Below are positions 8,511-17,887 of a DNA stretch of 64,000 nt, one piece after another; position 1 is the first letter of the stretch, and the number at the start of each line of letters is the position of its first letter. Position numbers and translations under genes: made by a program. The notes under the pieces were generated by a model that saw nothing but the letters and a program-made list of their open reading frames with translations, had not been told where the DNA came from and made no database searches. Source of the DNA: an uncultured Clostridia bacterium. Its GTDB lineage: Bacteria > Bacillota > Clostridia > Oscillospirales > Acutalibacteraceae. The stretch is taken from contig CALWIW010000005.1 in the NCBI GenBank assembly GCA_944380855.1, positions 1-64,000 on the forward strand. Reading direction: 5' to 3'.

Positions 8511-11500
8511 ATGAAGAAAAAGAGATTTTTAAGCGTTCTCATGAGCGGCTGTATGCTTATGGGCGGGGTAACCCCTCTTTTGGGAGTATCTGCCGCAGAA
8601 ACAAAAGCCTATGACGGTTTTGTAGACGACACCGCCGCAACCGGAGAAGCTGCCGACATACCGTCGTGGGGGGCTTTGCCCAATGACGCACAGCTTAAAT
8701 ATCATAAGGACGGCTTTGCGGTATTTTGTCATTTCGGCCCGAACACATTCAATGGTATTGAATGGGGCGAAAACTACGGTGAAAAAAAACCAAATGAAAT
8801 TTTTACATTTGCCCAGGACGCAGATTTTGACGCTGAAACAATTGTAAAGACAGCCAAGGAAGCCGGTGCCGACAGACTTATGATAACTGCCAAGCATCAT
8901 GACGGTTTCTGTATCTGGAATTCCGATACTACAAATTATGATATTGCGGAAACAGACTACTTTAAATACCACCAAGAGCTTGGTGACGGCAATGGAGATA
9001 TTCTTGAAGAAATTTCAGATGCCTGCACAAAATATAATCTTGACATGGGACTTTATCTCTCGCCGTGGGATATTCATGAGCAGAACTACGGCTGTTTTGG
9101 CGACGAAAATAATAACCCCAGCGACAACGGTGCATATACAGATTATAACGAATTGTATCAGGCACAGATAAGAGAAATCTGCACTGCCACAAAAGAAGAC
9201 GGTTCCTTCAAATACGGCAACAACAACCCCAACCGTTCCGGCGACAGATTTGTTGAATGGTGGATGGACGGTGCTACAGGAAGCGGTGCATACTATCAGA
9301 CATATGACTGGGAGGGAATTTTCTCTGCTATAAGAGATACAAACCCCGATTGTCAGATATTCGGTACTCATAAGGCCGGAGCAGAGCTGGGCAGTACAGG
9401 CGGTATTCACTGGATTGGAAACGAAGCCGGCATAGCTGCCATTGAAACCTGGGCAAAGGTTAACAAGGGTGAAAGTTATGAAGATAAAAATCTGTATCCG
9501 AGAGGCGAAGGCGGAGCTATTATCGGAAAGGCAGAGGGAAACAAGTGGAGCGTTCCTGAGGCTGACGCTAAGCTTTTAAACGCAGGCTGGTTCTGGAGTC
9601 AGTCAAAGCAAAACTCACTGCTTTCTATGGAAAAGCTTGGGGATATGTACTTTAACACCATCGGCAGAGGTGCTGTTTTGCTTCTCAACGTATCACCGAA
9701 CAGTTCAGGTACACTTGATGAGAACCAAAAGAACCGTCTCCTTGAATTCGGTCAGTCTGTAAAAGATATATACACAACAGATCTGACAGAGGCAGAGGGC
9801 GTTACTGTTTACGCAGATTCTATTTATAAGAATTCAGAGTCTTACAAGCCGTCAAACCTCATTGACAAGTATACTCTCAACACTTCTGTTACCAAGGAAG
9901 AGAGAGTTTACGATGAAACCTGCTGGGCTCCTGCTGACGGTGAAAAAGATGGTACAGTAATTATTGATTTGGGTTCAGAGCAGACCTTTGATACAATTAA
10001 GATTGAAGAATATATTCAGAAAGGTCAGAGAATTTCTGCGTTTACCATTGAATATATGGATAACAGAGGTCAGTGGAAAGAGTTCTATTCAGGTAAGACT
10101 ATTGGTTCACAGAGCGTTACAAGACATTCTCCTGTGACAAGTTCGCAGATAAGAATTACAGTTAAATCTGATTATGCAACGCCTGTTCTCAATGATGTGG
10201 GTATTTACAAAGGACCTGAAACCTTCCAGCTTCCGGAAGAAAACAATATAGACCTGATAGTTGACGAAAGCTTGCTTGATTATGTTTCAATCAAAGACGC
10301 AACAAGGACAGGTACATGGCAGACAGCTGACAATACACATTTCTGGTCAGCAGGAACAAATTCATATGCAACATTTAAGTTTACAGGTACCGCTTTCTAT
10401 GTAAAGGCTATTGAAGACCCGAATCACAGCTCCTTTGAGGTTGTTGTTGACGGAAAGTCCCTTGGTACGGTAAACTTGAATAGTACAAAGAGAACTGAAA
10501 ATAAGATTGTTTATTATTCCGACGACATAGGTTACGGCGAACACACTGTAGAAATTAAAACTCTTAATTCCAGCGGAAAGACTTGTGTAGATATTTACGG
10601 AATTTACGGACTGAACATTGAAGAAGGAATTTTTGAGGTTGGAAATCTTACATATGATGTTGCGGAAACTGATACAATTACCCTTGAGGTAGTACGTAAA
10701 CACGGAAGCACCGGAGCGGCAACAGTAAACTTCAGTACAACTACCGGAAGTGCACAGCAGAATATGAATTACGAGTACAAGGACGGTACTTTGGAATTTG
10801 CAGACGGTGAAACCTCAAAAACCATTGATGTAAAGATTTACGCTCATAGGGATACCACATCAACGCTCAACTTCTACCTTGATATAAACACACCTTCAGG
10901 TGCATATCTCGGATTAGATACCAGAGCGGTTATAAATATCCATCCGGCTGATAAAACAGCTACAATTGATTCCCTGAAAGAGCTTATTACAGAGGCATCT
11001 AAGCTTTTGGAAAATCCGATGATTACTGAGGAAGCAAAGAATTATATATCTGAAAAAATTACATTTGCACAAAATGCCGCAAATCAGGCAGACGCCGAGC
11101 AGTCAGTATACGGCGGAGCTTATACAGCTTTAAAAATGGCTGTAGATAAAGCTTATGAGGAAATGAGCAATGTGCTTACCCTGCCCGCAGAAGCAGGCAA
11201 TACAGTGGAATATGAAGCTGAAAACGGACAGCTTGTTCCCACTGTTGCAGATAACAAGCATCTCCATACAAAGGAAAACTCAAATGCTTCCGGCGGTGTT
11301 ATGCTTGACTGGTATATGGCAGGAGATAAGGTTATAATCCCGTTCTATGCTGAAAAGGCAGGCACTTATAATATGACTGTATATGCTGAGTGCGGAAGAG
11401 TAGAGGGAACAAATAATCCAAACAAGCTTTTGATAAACGGAACAAATATTGAAGAACAGACAGCTCAATTCTATGGTTCGGCAAATCCTGCTATCAAACC

Positions 11501-12032
11501 ATATGAATTGCAGATTGTTGTTACAAAGAGCGGTTATGGTGAAATTGTATTCACTGCACAGGAAGGATACGACGGCCCTAACATGGATAAGCTTGTATTC
11601 TCTTTGGATGTATCGGTAACAGTTGATAAGACAGCTCTCGATGCAAAGATTAAAGAGGCAGAAGCTATCGAAAATGTTTACACAGTAAACAGCTTTAAGG
11701 TTCTTACAGACGCTATAACAGCTGGTAAGACAATACTTGATAAGGACGATGCTCAGCAGACAGAGGTTGATAATGCTGTAGAAGCTATCACAAGTGCAAT
11801 CGAAGCATTGGCATATAACCATGGTGACGTAAACCACGACGGAAACATTACTGTAATTGATGCTACTGACATTCAAAAACACCTTGTTCGTATAGAGATG
11901 GATAATTTTGATGCTGTTCTTGCCGATGTAAACAGCAACGGTACTGTCAGCATTATGGACTCTACAATACTCCAGCTTTTACTCGTTGGTAAATATACGG
12001 TAGATGACGACGGTAACATTATAAAATCATAA
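8511..12032 (+). CDS. Secreted multidomain alpha-L-fucosidase (GH29) with dockerin
   Basis: 1173 residues, start fixed by AAGGAGAGAG. Order of parts: signal peptide (about 1-29, ending VSAAE); GH29 barrel (about 55-425, with TAKHHDGFCIWNS at 127-138 and WWMDG, Asp253 the likely nucleophile); an F5/8 type C or CBM32-like module (about 435-568, ending VGIYKG); a beta-sandwich (about 585-690); a Calx-beta-like domain (about 695-795); a helical FIVAR-like segment; a CBM6/35-like module (about 880-1010, VEYEAENGQ); another FIVAR-like segment; and a type I dockerin (1104-1173) with two Ca-binding repeats (DVNHDGNITVIDA, DVNSNGTVSIMDS). It should cut terminal fucose from host or plant glycans while held on a cohesin scaffold. 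The CBM assignments are by look, not by search. Confidence 0.93.
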   Translation: MKKKRFLSVLMSGCMLMGGVTPLLGVSAAETKAYDGFVDDTAATGEAADIPSWGALPNDAQLKYHKDGFAVFCHFGPNTFNGIEWGENYGEKKPNEIFTFAQDADFDAETIVKTAKEAGADRLMITAKHHDGFCIWNSDTTNYDIAETDYFKYHQELGDGNGDILEEISDACTKYNLDMGLYLSPWDIHEQNYGCFGDENNNPSDNGAYTDYNELYQAQIREICTATKEDGSFKYGNNNPNRSGDRFVEWWMDGATGSGAYYQTYDWEGIFSAIRDTNPDCQIFGTHKAGAELGSTGGIHWIGNEAGIAAIETWAKVNKGESYEDKNLYPRGEGGAIIGKAEGNKWSVPEADAKLLNAGWFWSQSKQNSLLSMEKLGDMYFNTIGRGAVLLLNVSPNSSGTLDENQKNRLLEFGQSVKDIYTTDLTEAEGVTVYADSIYKNSESYKPSNLIDKYTLNTSVTKEERVYDETCWAPADGEKDGTVIIDLGSEQTFDTIKIEEYIQKGQRISAFTIEYMDNRGQWKEFYSGKTIGSQSVTRHSPVTSSQIRITVKSDYATPVLNDVGIYKGPETFQLPEENNIDLIVDESLLDYVSIKDATRTGTWQTADNTHFWSAGTNSYATFKFTGTAFYVKAIEDPNHSSFEVVVDGKSLGTVNLNSTKRTENKIVYYSDDIGYGEHTVEIKTLNSSGKTCVDIYGIYGLNIEEGIFEVGNLTYDVAETDTITLEVVRKHGSTGAATVNFSTTTGSAQQNMNYEYKDGTLEFADGETSKTIDVKIYAHRDTTSTLNFYLDINTPSGAYLGLDTRAVINIHPADKTATIDSLKELITEASKLLENPMITEEAKNYISEKITFAQNAANQADAEQSVYGGAYTALKMAVDKAYEEMSNVLTLPAEAGNTVEYEAENGQLVPTVADNKHLHTKENSNASGGVMLDWYMAGDKVIIPFYAEKAGTYNMTVYAECGRVEGTNNPNKLLINGTNIEEQTAQFYGSANPAIKPYELQIVVTKSGYGEIVFTAQEGYDGPNMDKLVFSLDVSVTVDKTALDAKIKEAEAIENVYTVNSFKVLTDAITAGKTILDKDDAQQTEVDNAVEAITSAIEALAYNHGDVNHDGNITVIDATDIQKHLVRIEMDNFDAVLADVNSNGTVSIMDSTILQLLLVGKYTVDDDGNIIKS

Positions 12033-12115
12033 TAATGCTTCGTAGGTTGGTTCTGACATAGTTTTCTAAAAATTAATTGTCAGTTAGTCGGTTAAAAAGT
12101 AAATTGAAATAAATG

Positions 12116-12151
12116 TTTGCCGGGGAATTCAGCAATGAGTTCCCCGGCAAA
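12116..12151 (+). terminator. Terminator of the fucosidase gene
   Basis: Perfect 12-bp stem: TTTGCCGGGGAA at 12116-12127 and TTCCCCGGCAAA at 12140-12151, then TTTATT. Confidence 0.85.
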
Positions 12152-12203
12152 TTTATTCATTGAAAGTTTTTCCGCAGCTTCTCACCCTATAACCTTTTTA
12201 TAC

Positions 12204-12243
12204 AAAAAATCACGGACAGAGTTATATTCTCTGTCCGTGATTT
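12204..12243 (-). terminator. Terminator of the carA-carB/dapF operon
   Basis: Perfect 15-bp stem (AAATCACGGACAGAG at 12207-12221 with its complement at 12229-12243) and a 7-base loop. Read on the minus strand it ends in a T run, 67 bp after the carB-dapF stop. Confidence 0.85.
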
Positions 12244-12309
12244 GATTAGAACGACTTTTGGATAAGTCTTTTTATTTTAAACGCTTTACAGCATTAAAAT
12301 AAACTGTAT

Positions 12310-15300
12310 TTAAATTTCTACTTCGCCCTCAAATACAAGACGTGCGTCGCCTGTCATGTATACGGTATCGTCTGTGTATCTGATTGTAAGCTCTCCGCCC
12401 AGAAGCTTTACGGTGATATCTTCGTCCTTCTTGCAGATTCCGTTTTCGCAGGCTGCAACAACTGCTGCACAAGCACCTGTTCCGCAAGCCAATGTTTCGC
12501 CGTTGCCACGCTCCCAAACACGCATTTTAAGGGTCTTATTATTGATAACCTTTACAAACTCTGTGTTTACTCTGTCAGGGAACATTTCATGATTTTCAAA
12601 CTTCTTGCCTACTGTTTCAACGTCCATACCGTCAACATTGTTTACGAATATTACGCAGTGTGGATTTCCCATGGAAACACAGGTGATGTTGTAGGTTTCG
12701 CCGTCAATCTCAACAGGCTTATTGATAACTGTTTCGCTGTCTGCTGTAACAGGAATATCTGAAGCCTTAAGGCTTGCCTTGCCCATATCAACTCTGAGGC
12801 GTGTTACTCTTCCGTCCTGTGTATAGGCTTTCAGATTCTTAATGCCGCTGAGAGTTTCGATTGTAAGCTCTGTTTTCTCGTTTATATCAAGGATACCGTG
12901 GTCATAGAGGTACTTTGCTACGCAGCGGATGCCGTTGCCGCACATTTTGCCCTCTGTACCGTCGGAATTAAACATCTTCATTTTAGCGTCGGCGACCTTT
13001 GAAGGTGCAACAAGGATAAGACCGCTGCCGCCGATACCGTGATGTCTGTCGGAAAGTCTTACTGCAAGGCACTCAGGATTGTTAATCCATGACTGCTCAA
13101 ATGTGTTGCAGTAGATGTAGTCGTTTCCTGTTCCCTCCATCTTGGAGAACTTGAGCTTCATTCTCTCTGCTCTCATGTTGTTAATATCAACAAGCTCTGT
13201 GCTCATCTGAGAATAACGGCTCTTAAGGCAGTCTGCCAAAGCGTTGGCAGTATCAATAGAAGTAAGGCAAGGAATATTTCTCTCAACTGTCTTTCTTCTG
13301 ATTTTAACTGAATCTCTTGTTGGGATTCTGCCCTTTGAAGATGTGGAGATAACGTACTGAATCTTTCCGCTTTCAATAAGTGTGAGTGTATTTTCGTCGG
13401 ATTCGTGAATCTTCTTAACAGGTGTTGCGTCGATACCGTAATCCTTGAGAACTGCTGTTGTTCCCTCTGTTGCGTAAATCTTAAATCCAAGGTCAGCATA
13501 CTTTCTTGCAACGTCGCCGATTTCAGCCTTGTCGGAATCTCTTACTGTGATAAATACGCCGCCTGTCTTGTTCATCTTGTAGCCTGCTGCGATAAGACCC
13601 TTGTAGAGAGCTTCTTCCAAAGTTCCTGCAATACCCAAAACCTCACCTGTTGACTTCATTTCAGGTCCCAAGTGGTTATCAACGTTTATAAGCTTTTCAA
13701 AGCTGAATACAGGAACCTTAACTGCAACATAGCAGCTCTTCTTGTAAAGGCCTGTGCCGTAACCCATATCCTTGAGCTTCTCGCCAAGCATTGCTCTTGT
13801 TGCAAGCTCAACCATAGGAACGCCTGTAACCTTGCTGATGTAAGGGATTGTTCTTGAAGAACGTGGGTTAACCTCGATTACGTAAAGCTCGTTTTCATAG
13901 ATAAGGTACTGAATGTTAACAAGACCCTTTGTATTGAGGGAGATTGCAAGGTTCTTTGAACTTTCAACAATCTTCTTTGTCATTTCGTCAGAGATATTCC
14001 ATGCAGGATACACAGCAATAGAGTCGCCGGAGTGGATACCTGCACGCTCAACGTGTTCCATGATACCCGGGATAAGCACGTCTTCGCCGTCGCAGATTGC
14101 GTCAACCTCAAGCTCTGTACCGCTTAAATATTTATCTATAAGAACAGGGTTTTCAATATTCTGTGCAAGAATAATTGCCATGTATTCCTTAACGTCAGCC
14201 TCGTTGAAGGCGATAATCATGTTCTGACCGCCGAGAACATAGGAAGGTCTCAAAAGTACCGGATATCCGATTTTCTCTGCAACGCCGAGAGCTTCCTCTG
14301 TAGACATAACTGTCAAGCCCTTTGGACGTCTGATGTGGTGCATTTCAAGAAGCTCGTCGAAACGTTCTCTGTCCTCAGCCATATCAATAGCGTCTGCGGA
14401 AGTACCGAGAATCTGTATACCGTTGTCATTGAGGAACTTTGTAAGCTTGATAGCTGTCTGACCGCCGAAAGCTACAACTACGCCGATTGGGTTCTCCGTC
14501 TTGATAATACCCATAACATCCTCGTTGGTGAGCGGCTCAAAGTAAAGTCTGTCAGCTGTGTCAAAGTCTGTGGAAACTGTTTCAGGGTTGTTGTTTACAA
14601 TAACAACGTCGTAGCCGGCTTTCTTCAAAGCCCATACGCAGTGAACTGAAGCGTAGTCAAATTCGATACCCTGACCGATTCTGATAGGTCCTGAACCGAG
14701 AACCATAATTGTCTGCTTGTCGCTGTTTTTCTCTTTGATAAACTCCTCAGCTTCGTTTTCCTCATCAAATGTTGAGTAGAAGTAAGGTGTTTCAGCTGCA
14801 AACTCTGCGGCACAGGTGTCAACCATTTTATAAACAGGAACAAGTGGCTTTTCAATCTCCTTGCCTGTAAACTGCTTTATTGTTCTGTCAAGGAAGCCGT
14901 AATTTTTAGCTTTCTCGTAAATCTCTTCGTTAAGCTCCCCTGATTTCATAACCTTGCTGATTTCTGCAAGATTTTGGAACTTGCTGAGGAACCATTCGTC
15001 AATCATTGTAATTTCGTGGATTTTCTCAACGGAAATTCCTCTTTTGATAGCCTCGTATACACAGAAAATTCTCAGGTCGTCACAAACATGAAGTCTTTCC
15101 TCAATTTCTGCGTCTGAAAGCTTAGCAAAATTCTTGTCGTCCAATGTATCGTGGGAAATTTCAGCACCTCTTACAGCCTTCATTATAGCCTGCTCAAAGG
15201 ACGGAGCGATAGCCATAACCTCACCGGTTGCCTTCATCTGTGTGCCAAGCTGACGCTTTGCGTAAACAAACTTGTCGAAAGGCCATTTCGGGAACTTAAC

Positions 15301-16362
15301 AACCACGTAGTCAACGGCAGGCTCGAAGCAAGCGTATGTTGTGCCTGTAACTGCGTTTTTGATTTCGTCAAGTGTATAGCCGATTGCAATCTTTGCAGCA
15401 ACCTTTGCGATTGGGTAACCTGTAGCCTTTGAAGCCAAAGCAGAAGAACGGGAAACACGTGGGTTAACCTCGATAACCGCATACTTCATGCTCTCCGGGT
15501 CAAGGGCAAACTGGCAGTTACAGCCGCCTTCTACGCCCAAAGCCTCAACCATGTCAAGAGCTGCTGTTCTCAGCATCTGATATTCCTTTGTGGAAAGGGT
15601 AACGGCAGGAGCAATAACAATGCTGTCGCCTGTGTGAACGCCAACCGGGTCAAAGTTTTCCATGGAGCAGACTGTAATTGCATTGCCTGCACTGTCTCTG
15701 ATAACCTCGAACTCGATTTCTTTCCAGCCGGAAACGCATTTCTCAACAAGAACCTGATGAATCGGAGAAAGCTCAAGTCCGTTGCCTGCGATTTCTTTCA
15801 TCTCTTCTACATTGTTAACGATACCGCCGCCTGTTCCGCCCAGGGTGAAAGCAGGTCTGATAATAACAGGGTAGCCGATTTTCTCTGCAAATTCCAAAGC
15901 GTGTTCAACGCTGTGAACAACCTCTGATGGGATACAAGGCTGATTTATGGACTCCATTGTGTCCTTAAACATCTGTCTGTCCTCTGCCTTGTCAATTGTT
16001 TCAGGCTTTGCACCCAAAAGCTGAACGCCGTACTCGTCCAAAAATCCCTCTTTTGCCAGCTGCATGGAAAGGGTAAGACCTGTCTGTCCGCCGAGAGTTG
16101 ACAAAACGCTGTCCGGACGTTCTTTTCTGATAATTCTTTTTACAGTTTCAAGGGTCAAAGGCTCGATATATATTTTATCTGCCATTGCGTTATCGGTCAT
16201 GATTGTTGCCGGGTTGGAGTTTACAAGGATAACTTCCAATCCCTCTTCTTTAAGGGCACGGCAAGCCTGTGTGCCTGCATAGTCGAACTCGGCAGCCTGT
16301 CCGATAACGATTGGACCGGAACCGATTACGAGAACTCTTTTTATATTTGGTCTAAGTGGCAT
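12310..16362 (-). CDS. carB-dapF: Carbamoyl-phosphate synthase large subunit fused to diaminopimelate epimerase
   Basis: One uninterrupted 1350-codon frame. Residues 1 to about 1060 are a complete CarB: two ATP-grasp halves (VIGSGPIVIGQAAEFDYAGT at the start; VLGSGPIRIGQGIEFDYASV near 560) and the C-terminal MGS-like regulatory domain (YATEGTTAVL). Residues 1068-1350 (283 residues, normal full length) are a complete DapF: FSKMEGTGNDY, first catalytic Cys in MCGNGIRC, second in ACGTGACA. The junction reads LVDINNMRAERMKLKF with no stop; Met1063 and Met1068 could allow internal initiation, but only a weak AGAGAG precedes the latter. CarB makes carbamoyl phosphate for arginine and pyrimidines; DapF makes meso-diaminopimelate for lysine and peptidoglycan. 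Lies 60 bp after carA. Confidence 0.95.
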   Translation of the reverse strand: MPLRPNIKRVLVIGSGPIVIGQAAEFDYAGTQACRALKEEGLEVILVNSNPATIMTDNAMADKIYIEPLTLETVKRIIRKERPDSVLSTLGGQTGLTLSMQLAKEGFLDEYGVQLLGAKPETIDKAEDRQMFKDTMESINQPCIPSEVVHSVEHALEFAEKIGYPVIIRPAFTLGGTGGGIVNNVEEMKEIAGNGLELSPIHQVLVEKCVSGWKEIEFEVIRDSAGNAITVCSMENFDPVGVHTGDSIVIAPAVTLSTKEYQMLRTAALDMVEALGVEGGCNCQFALDPESMKYAVIEVNPRVSRSSALASKATGYPIAKVAAKIAIGYTLDEIKNAVTGTTYACFEPAVDYVVVKFPKWPFDKFVYAKRQLGTQMKATGEVMAIAPSFEQAIMKAVRGAEISHDTLDDKNFAKLSDAEIEERLHVCDDLRIFCVYEAIKRGISVEKIHEITMIDEWFLSKFQNLAEISKVMKSGELNEEIYEKAKNYGFLDRTIKQFTGKEIEKPLVPVYKMVDTCAAEFAAETPYFYSTFDEENEAEEFIKEKNSDKQTIMVLGSGPIRIGQGIEFDYASVHCVWALKKAGYDVVIVNNNPETVSTDFDTADRLYFEPLTNEDVMGIIKTENPIGVVVAFGGQTAIKLTKFLNDNGIQILGTSADAIDMAEDRERFDELLEMHHIRRPKGLTVMSTEEALGVAEKIGYPVLLRPSYVLGGQNMIIAFNEADVKEYMAIILAQNIENPVLIDKYLSGTELEVDAICDGEDVLIPGIMEHVERAGIHSGDSIAVYPAWNISDEMTKKIVESSKNLAISLNTKGLVNIQYLIYENELYVIEVNPRSSRTIPYISKVTGVPMVELATRAMLGEKLKDMGYGTGLYKKSCYVAVKVPVFSFEKLINVDNHLGPEMKSTGEVLGIAGTLEEALYKGLIAAGYKMNKTGGVFITVRDSDKAEIGDVARKYADLGFKIYATEGTTAVLKDYGIDATPVKKIHESDENTLTLIESGKIQYVISTSSKGRIPTRDSVKIRRKTVERNIPCLTSIDTANALADCLKSRYSQMSTELVDINNMRAERMKLKFSKMEGTGNDYIYCNTFEQSWINNPECLAVRLSDRHHGIGGSGLILVAPSKVADAKMKMFNSDGTEGKMCGNGIRCVAKYLYDHGILDINEKTELTIETLSGIKNLKAYTQDGRVTRLRVDMGKASLKASDIPVTADSETVINKPVEIDGETYNITCVSMGNPHCVIFVNNVDGMDVETVGKKFENHEMFPDRVNTEFVKVINNKTLKMRVWERGNGETLACGTGACAAVVAACENGICKKDEDITVKLLGGELTIRYTDDTVYMTGDARLVFEGEVEI

Positions 16363-16422
16363 AATTCATCATTCCTTTTGCATAATTTTAGTCTTGGGTT
16401 GGTTCTTCTTCCTTATTTAATC

Positions 16423-17484
16423 TCAGCCAACCATATCCTTAAACATATCGAACACAAAGCCTGTTCCGCATCTGTCTTCAACAGACGGGTGGAACTGTAC
16501 GGAGAAAGCTTTCTTTCCCTCGTATTCTATGCCCTCGCAGGTGCCGTCGTTGCTGTTTGTAAATACAACCTTGCAAGACTCAGGCAGGGTTTCACTTTTA
16601 ACAGTATAACCGTGGTTTTGGCTTGTGATGTATACTCTTCCGTTTTTGCTGAATTTTGCCGGCTGGCTTGAACCTCTGTGACCGTAGTGAAGCTTTTCTG
16701 TCTTTGCTCCGCAGGCAAGAGCCATAAGCTGGTGACCAAGACCTATGCCCATAACCGGAATGTTTTTATCCATGAGAATTTTTACCTGCTCGATAATCTC
16801 TGTATTTTCCGCAGGATTTCCGGGACCGTCAGAAAGCACAACGCCGTCAGGATTCATAGCGACAATGTCCTCAGCCTTTGTGTCTGCCGGAACAACCTTT
16901 ACATTAAAACCGCAATGAGCAAGAGAATCTGCAATGCTGCGGTTCATACCGAAGTTCCAAACAACTACAGTCTTATTGCCGTTTCCCTCAATCTCACAGC
17001 CCTCTGTATTAACTGATTTAACAGCATCTTTAATTTCATATGCCTTAATTTCTTCAAGGTCTTTTTCCTTATTATCCAAGGAATAGCAGAGCTTGCAGTT
17101 CATAACGCCCTTTTCACGGATAATCTTTGTCAAAGCTCTTGTATCAATTCCGTAAAGTCCCGGGATATTGTTTGTTTTTAAAAAGGTGTCAAGTTCTCCA
17201 TCACTGCGAAAATTTGAAGGAACCTGGCACCAATCACGTACAACATATGCATTTAAAACAGGTGTACCGCTCTCTTTATCAGAGGGAATAACACCGTAAT
17301 TACCAACCAAAGGGAATGTCTGTAAAACCACCTGACCGAAATAAGAAGGGTCGGTGAGTGTTTCCATATAACCGATAACAGAAGTGGTAAAAACAAGTTC
17401 TCCCACTGTCTCCTTTTTTGCACCGAATGCTTTACCCTCAAACACGGTGCCGTCTTCCAAAATCAAATACGCTTTTTCACCCAT
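16423..17484 (-). CDS. carA: Carbamoyl-phosphate synthase small subunit, glutaminase site apparently lost
   Basis: 353 residues, normal length: CarA-specific N-terminal domain (about 1-160) and class I glutamine amidotransferase domain. The usual nucleophile motif GICLGHQ reads GIGLGHQ (Gly248, codon GGT in place of TGT), and the usual HPE reads HPS (His332 kept, Ser334 for Glu). The glutamine-binding stretch usually GANHPV is GSSQPA (271-275 region). In E. coli CarA, changing this Cys (Cys269) to Gly or Ser is known to stop glutamine hydrolysis while ammonia-dependent synthesis remains. The subunit is therefore likely structural/allosteric and the enzyme ammonia-fed. Cys258 is near but not at the nucleophile position. 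GGGAAG lies before the ATG. Confidence 0.93.
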   Translation of the reverse strand: MGEKAYLILEDGTVFEGKAFGAKKETVGELVFTTSVIGYMETLTDPSYFGQVVLQTFPLVGNYGVIPSDKESGTPVLNAYVVRDWCQVPSNFRSDGELDTFLKTNNIPGLYGIDTRALTKIIREKGVMNCKLCYSLDNKEKDLEEIKAYEIKDAVKSVNTEGCEIEGNGNKTVVVWNFGMNRSIADSLAHCGFNVKVVPADTKAEDIVAMNPDGVVLSDGPGNPAENTEIIEQVKILMDKNIPVMGIGLGHQLMALACGAKTEKLHYGHRGSSQPAKFSKNGRVYITSQNHGYTVKSETLPESCKVVFTNSNDGTCEGIEYEGKKAFSVQFHPSVEDRCGTGFVFDMFKDMVG

Positions 17485-17512
17485 AGATTTCTTCCCTTTC
17501 CAAATAGATTTT

Positions 17513-17529
17513 TGACGTACAGTACATCA
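17513..17529. promoter_or_regulatory. 17-bp near-palindrome upstream of carA, possible operator
   Basis: TGACGTAC-A-GTACATCA: two 8-bp arms with one mismatch, about 29 bp before the carA start. It is placed where a repressor or leader structure would act, but no regulator is identified. The rest of 17485-17887 is AT-rich with the glnN promoter at its right end. Confidence 0.4.
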
Positions 17530-17739
17530 TCAACTGAATATTTTAATATATTTTCTGCAATTATTTTTTCTTTAAAAGAATATTATAATATTTTTTTATG
17601 AAGTTTTCCGTACATCTTTCCGATTTATATTATAACTTTTTTTAACTCGTATGTAAATTGTTTCCTATACAGTATATTAAACAAAATTTTATTACAATAA
17701 TTCACTATTTCTTACATAATTTGCAGAACACGAAAAAAC

Positions 17740-17768
17740 TTGACTTATACACTTAATGAGGATATAAT
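17740..17768 (+). promoter_or_regulatory. Sigma-A promoter of glnN
   Basis: TTGACT at 17740-17745, 17-bp spacer, TATAAT at 17763-17768. It leaves an untranslated leader of about 110 bases before the glnN start; I found no convincing terminator/antiterminator pair in it. Confidence 0.75.
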
Positions 17769-17887
17769 TTTTCTGTATAAATGTATGGTTTAACGGCTTT
17801 TTACGGCATTTTTGCGTTTTGTAAAAGACGGAAAATTCTTTCAGCCGCAGAAATTACATACACATCTAAGAGAACGGAGAGAAGATT

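Noticed and set aside
9015..9410. Long minus-strand frames inside the GH29 gene, and similar ones inside carB, rqcH and the dockerin gene
   Set aside because: Shadows of codon bias in strongly supported genes; no start signals or family motifs.
13105..13215. Possible hidden stop or frameshift between CarB and DapF
   Set aside because: I translated the junction codon by codon on the minus strand and found no stop and no frame change.
16690..16760. Cys258 in LALACG as a replacement nucleophile of CarA
   Set aside because: It lies ten residues after the nucleophile position, in the following helix, where the family normally has a hydrophobic residue.
17769..17887. Glutamine riboswitch or tandem ANTAR-type hairpins in the glnN leader
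   Set aside because: Only weak short stems were seen and none matched a known pattern.
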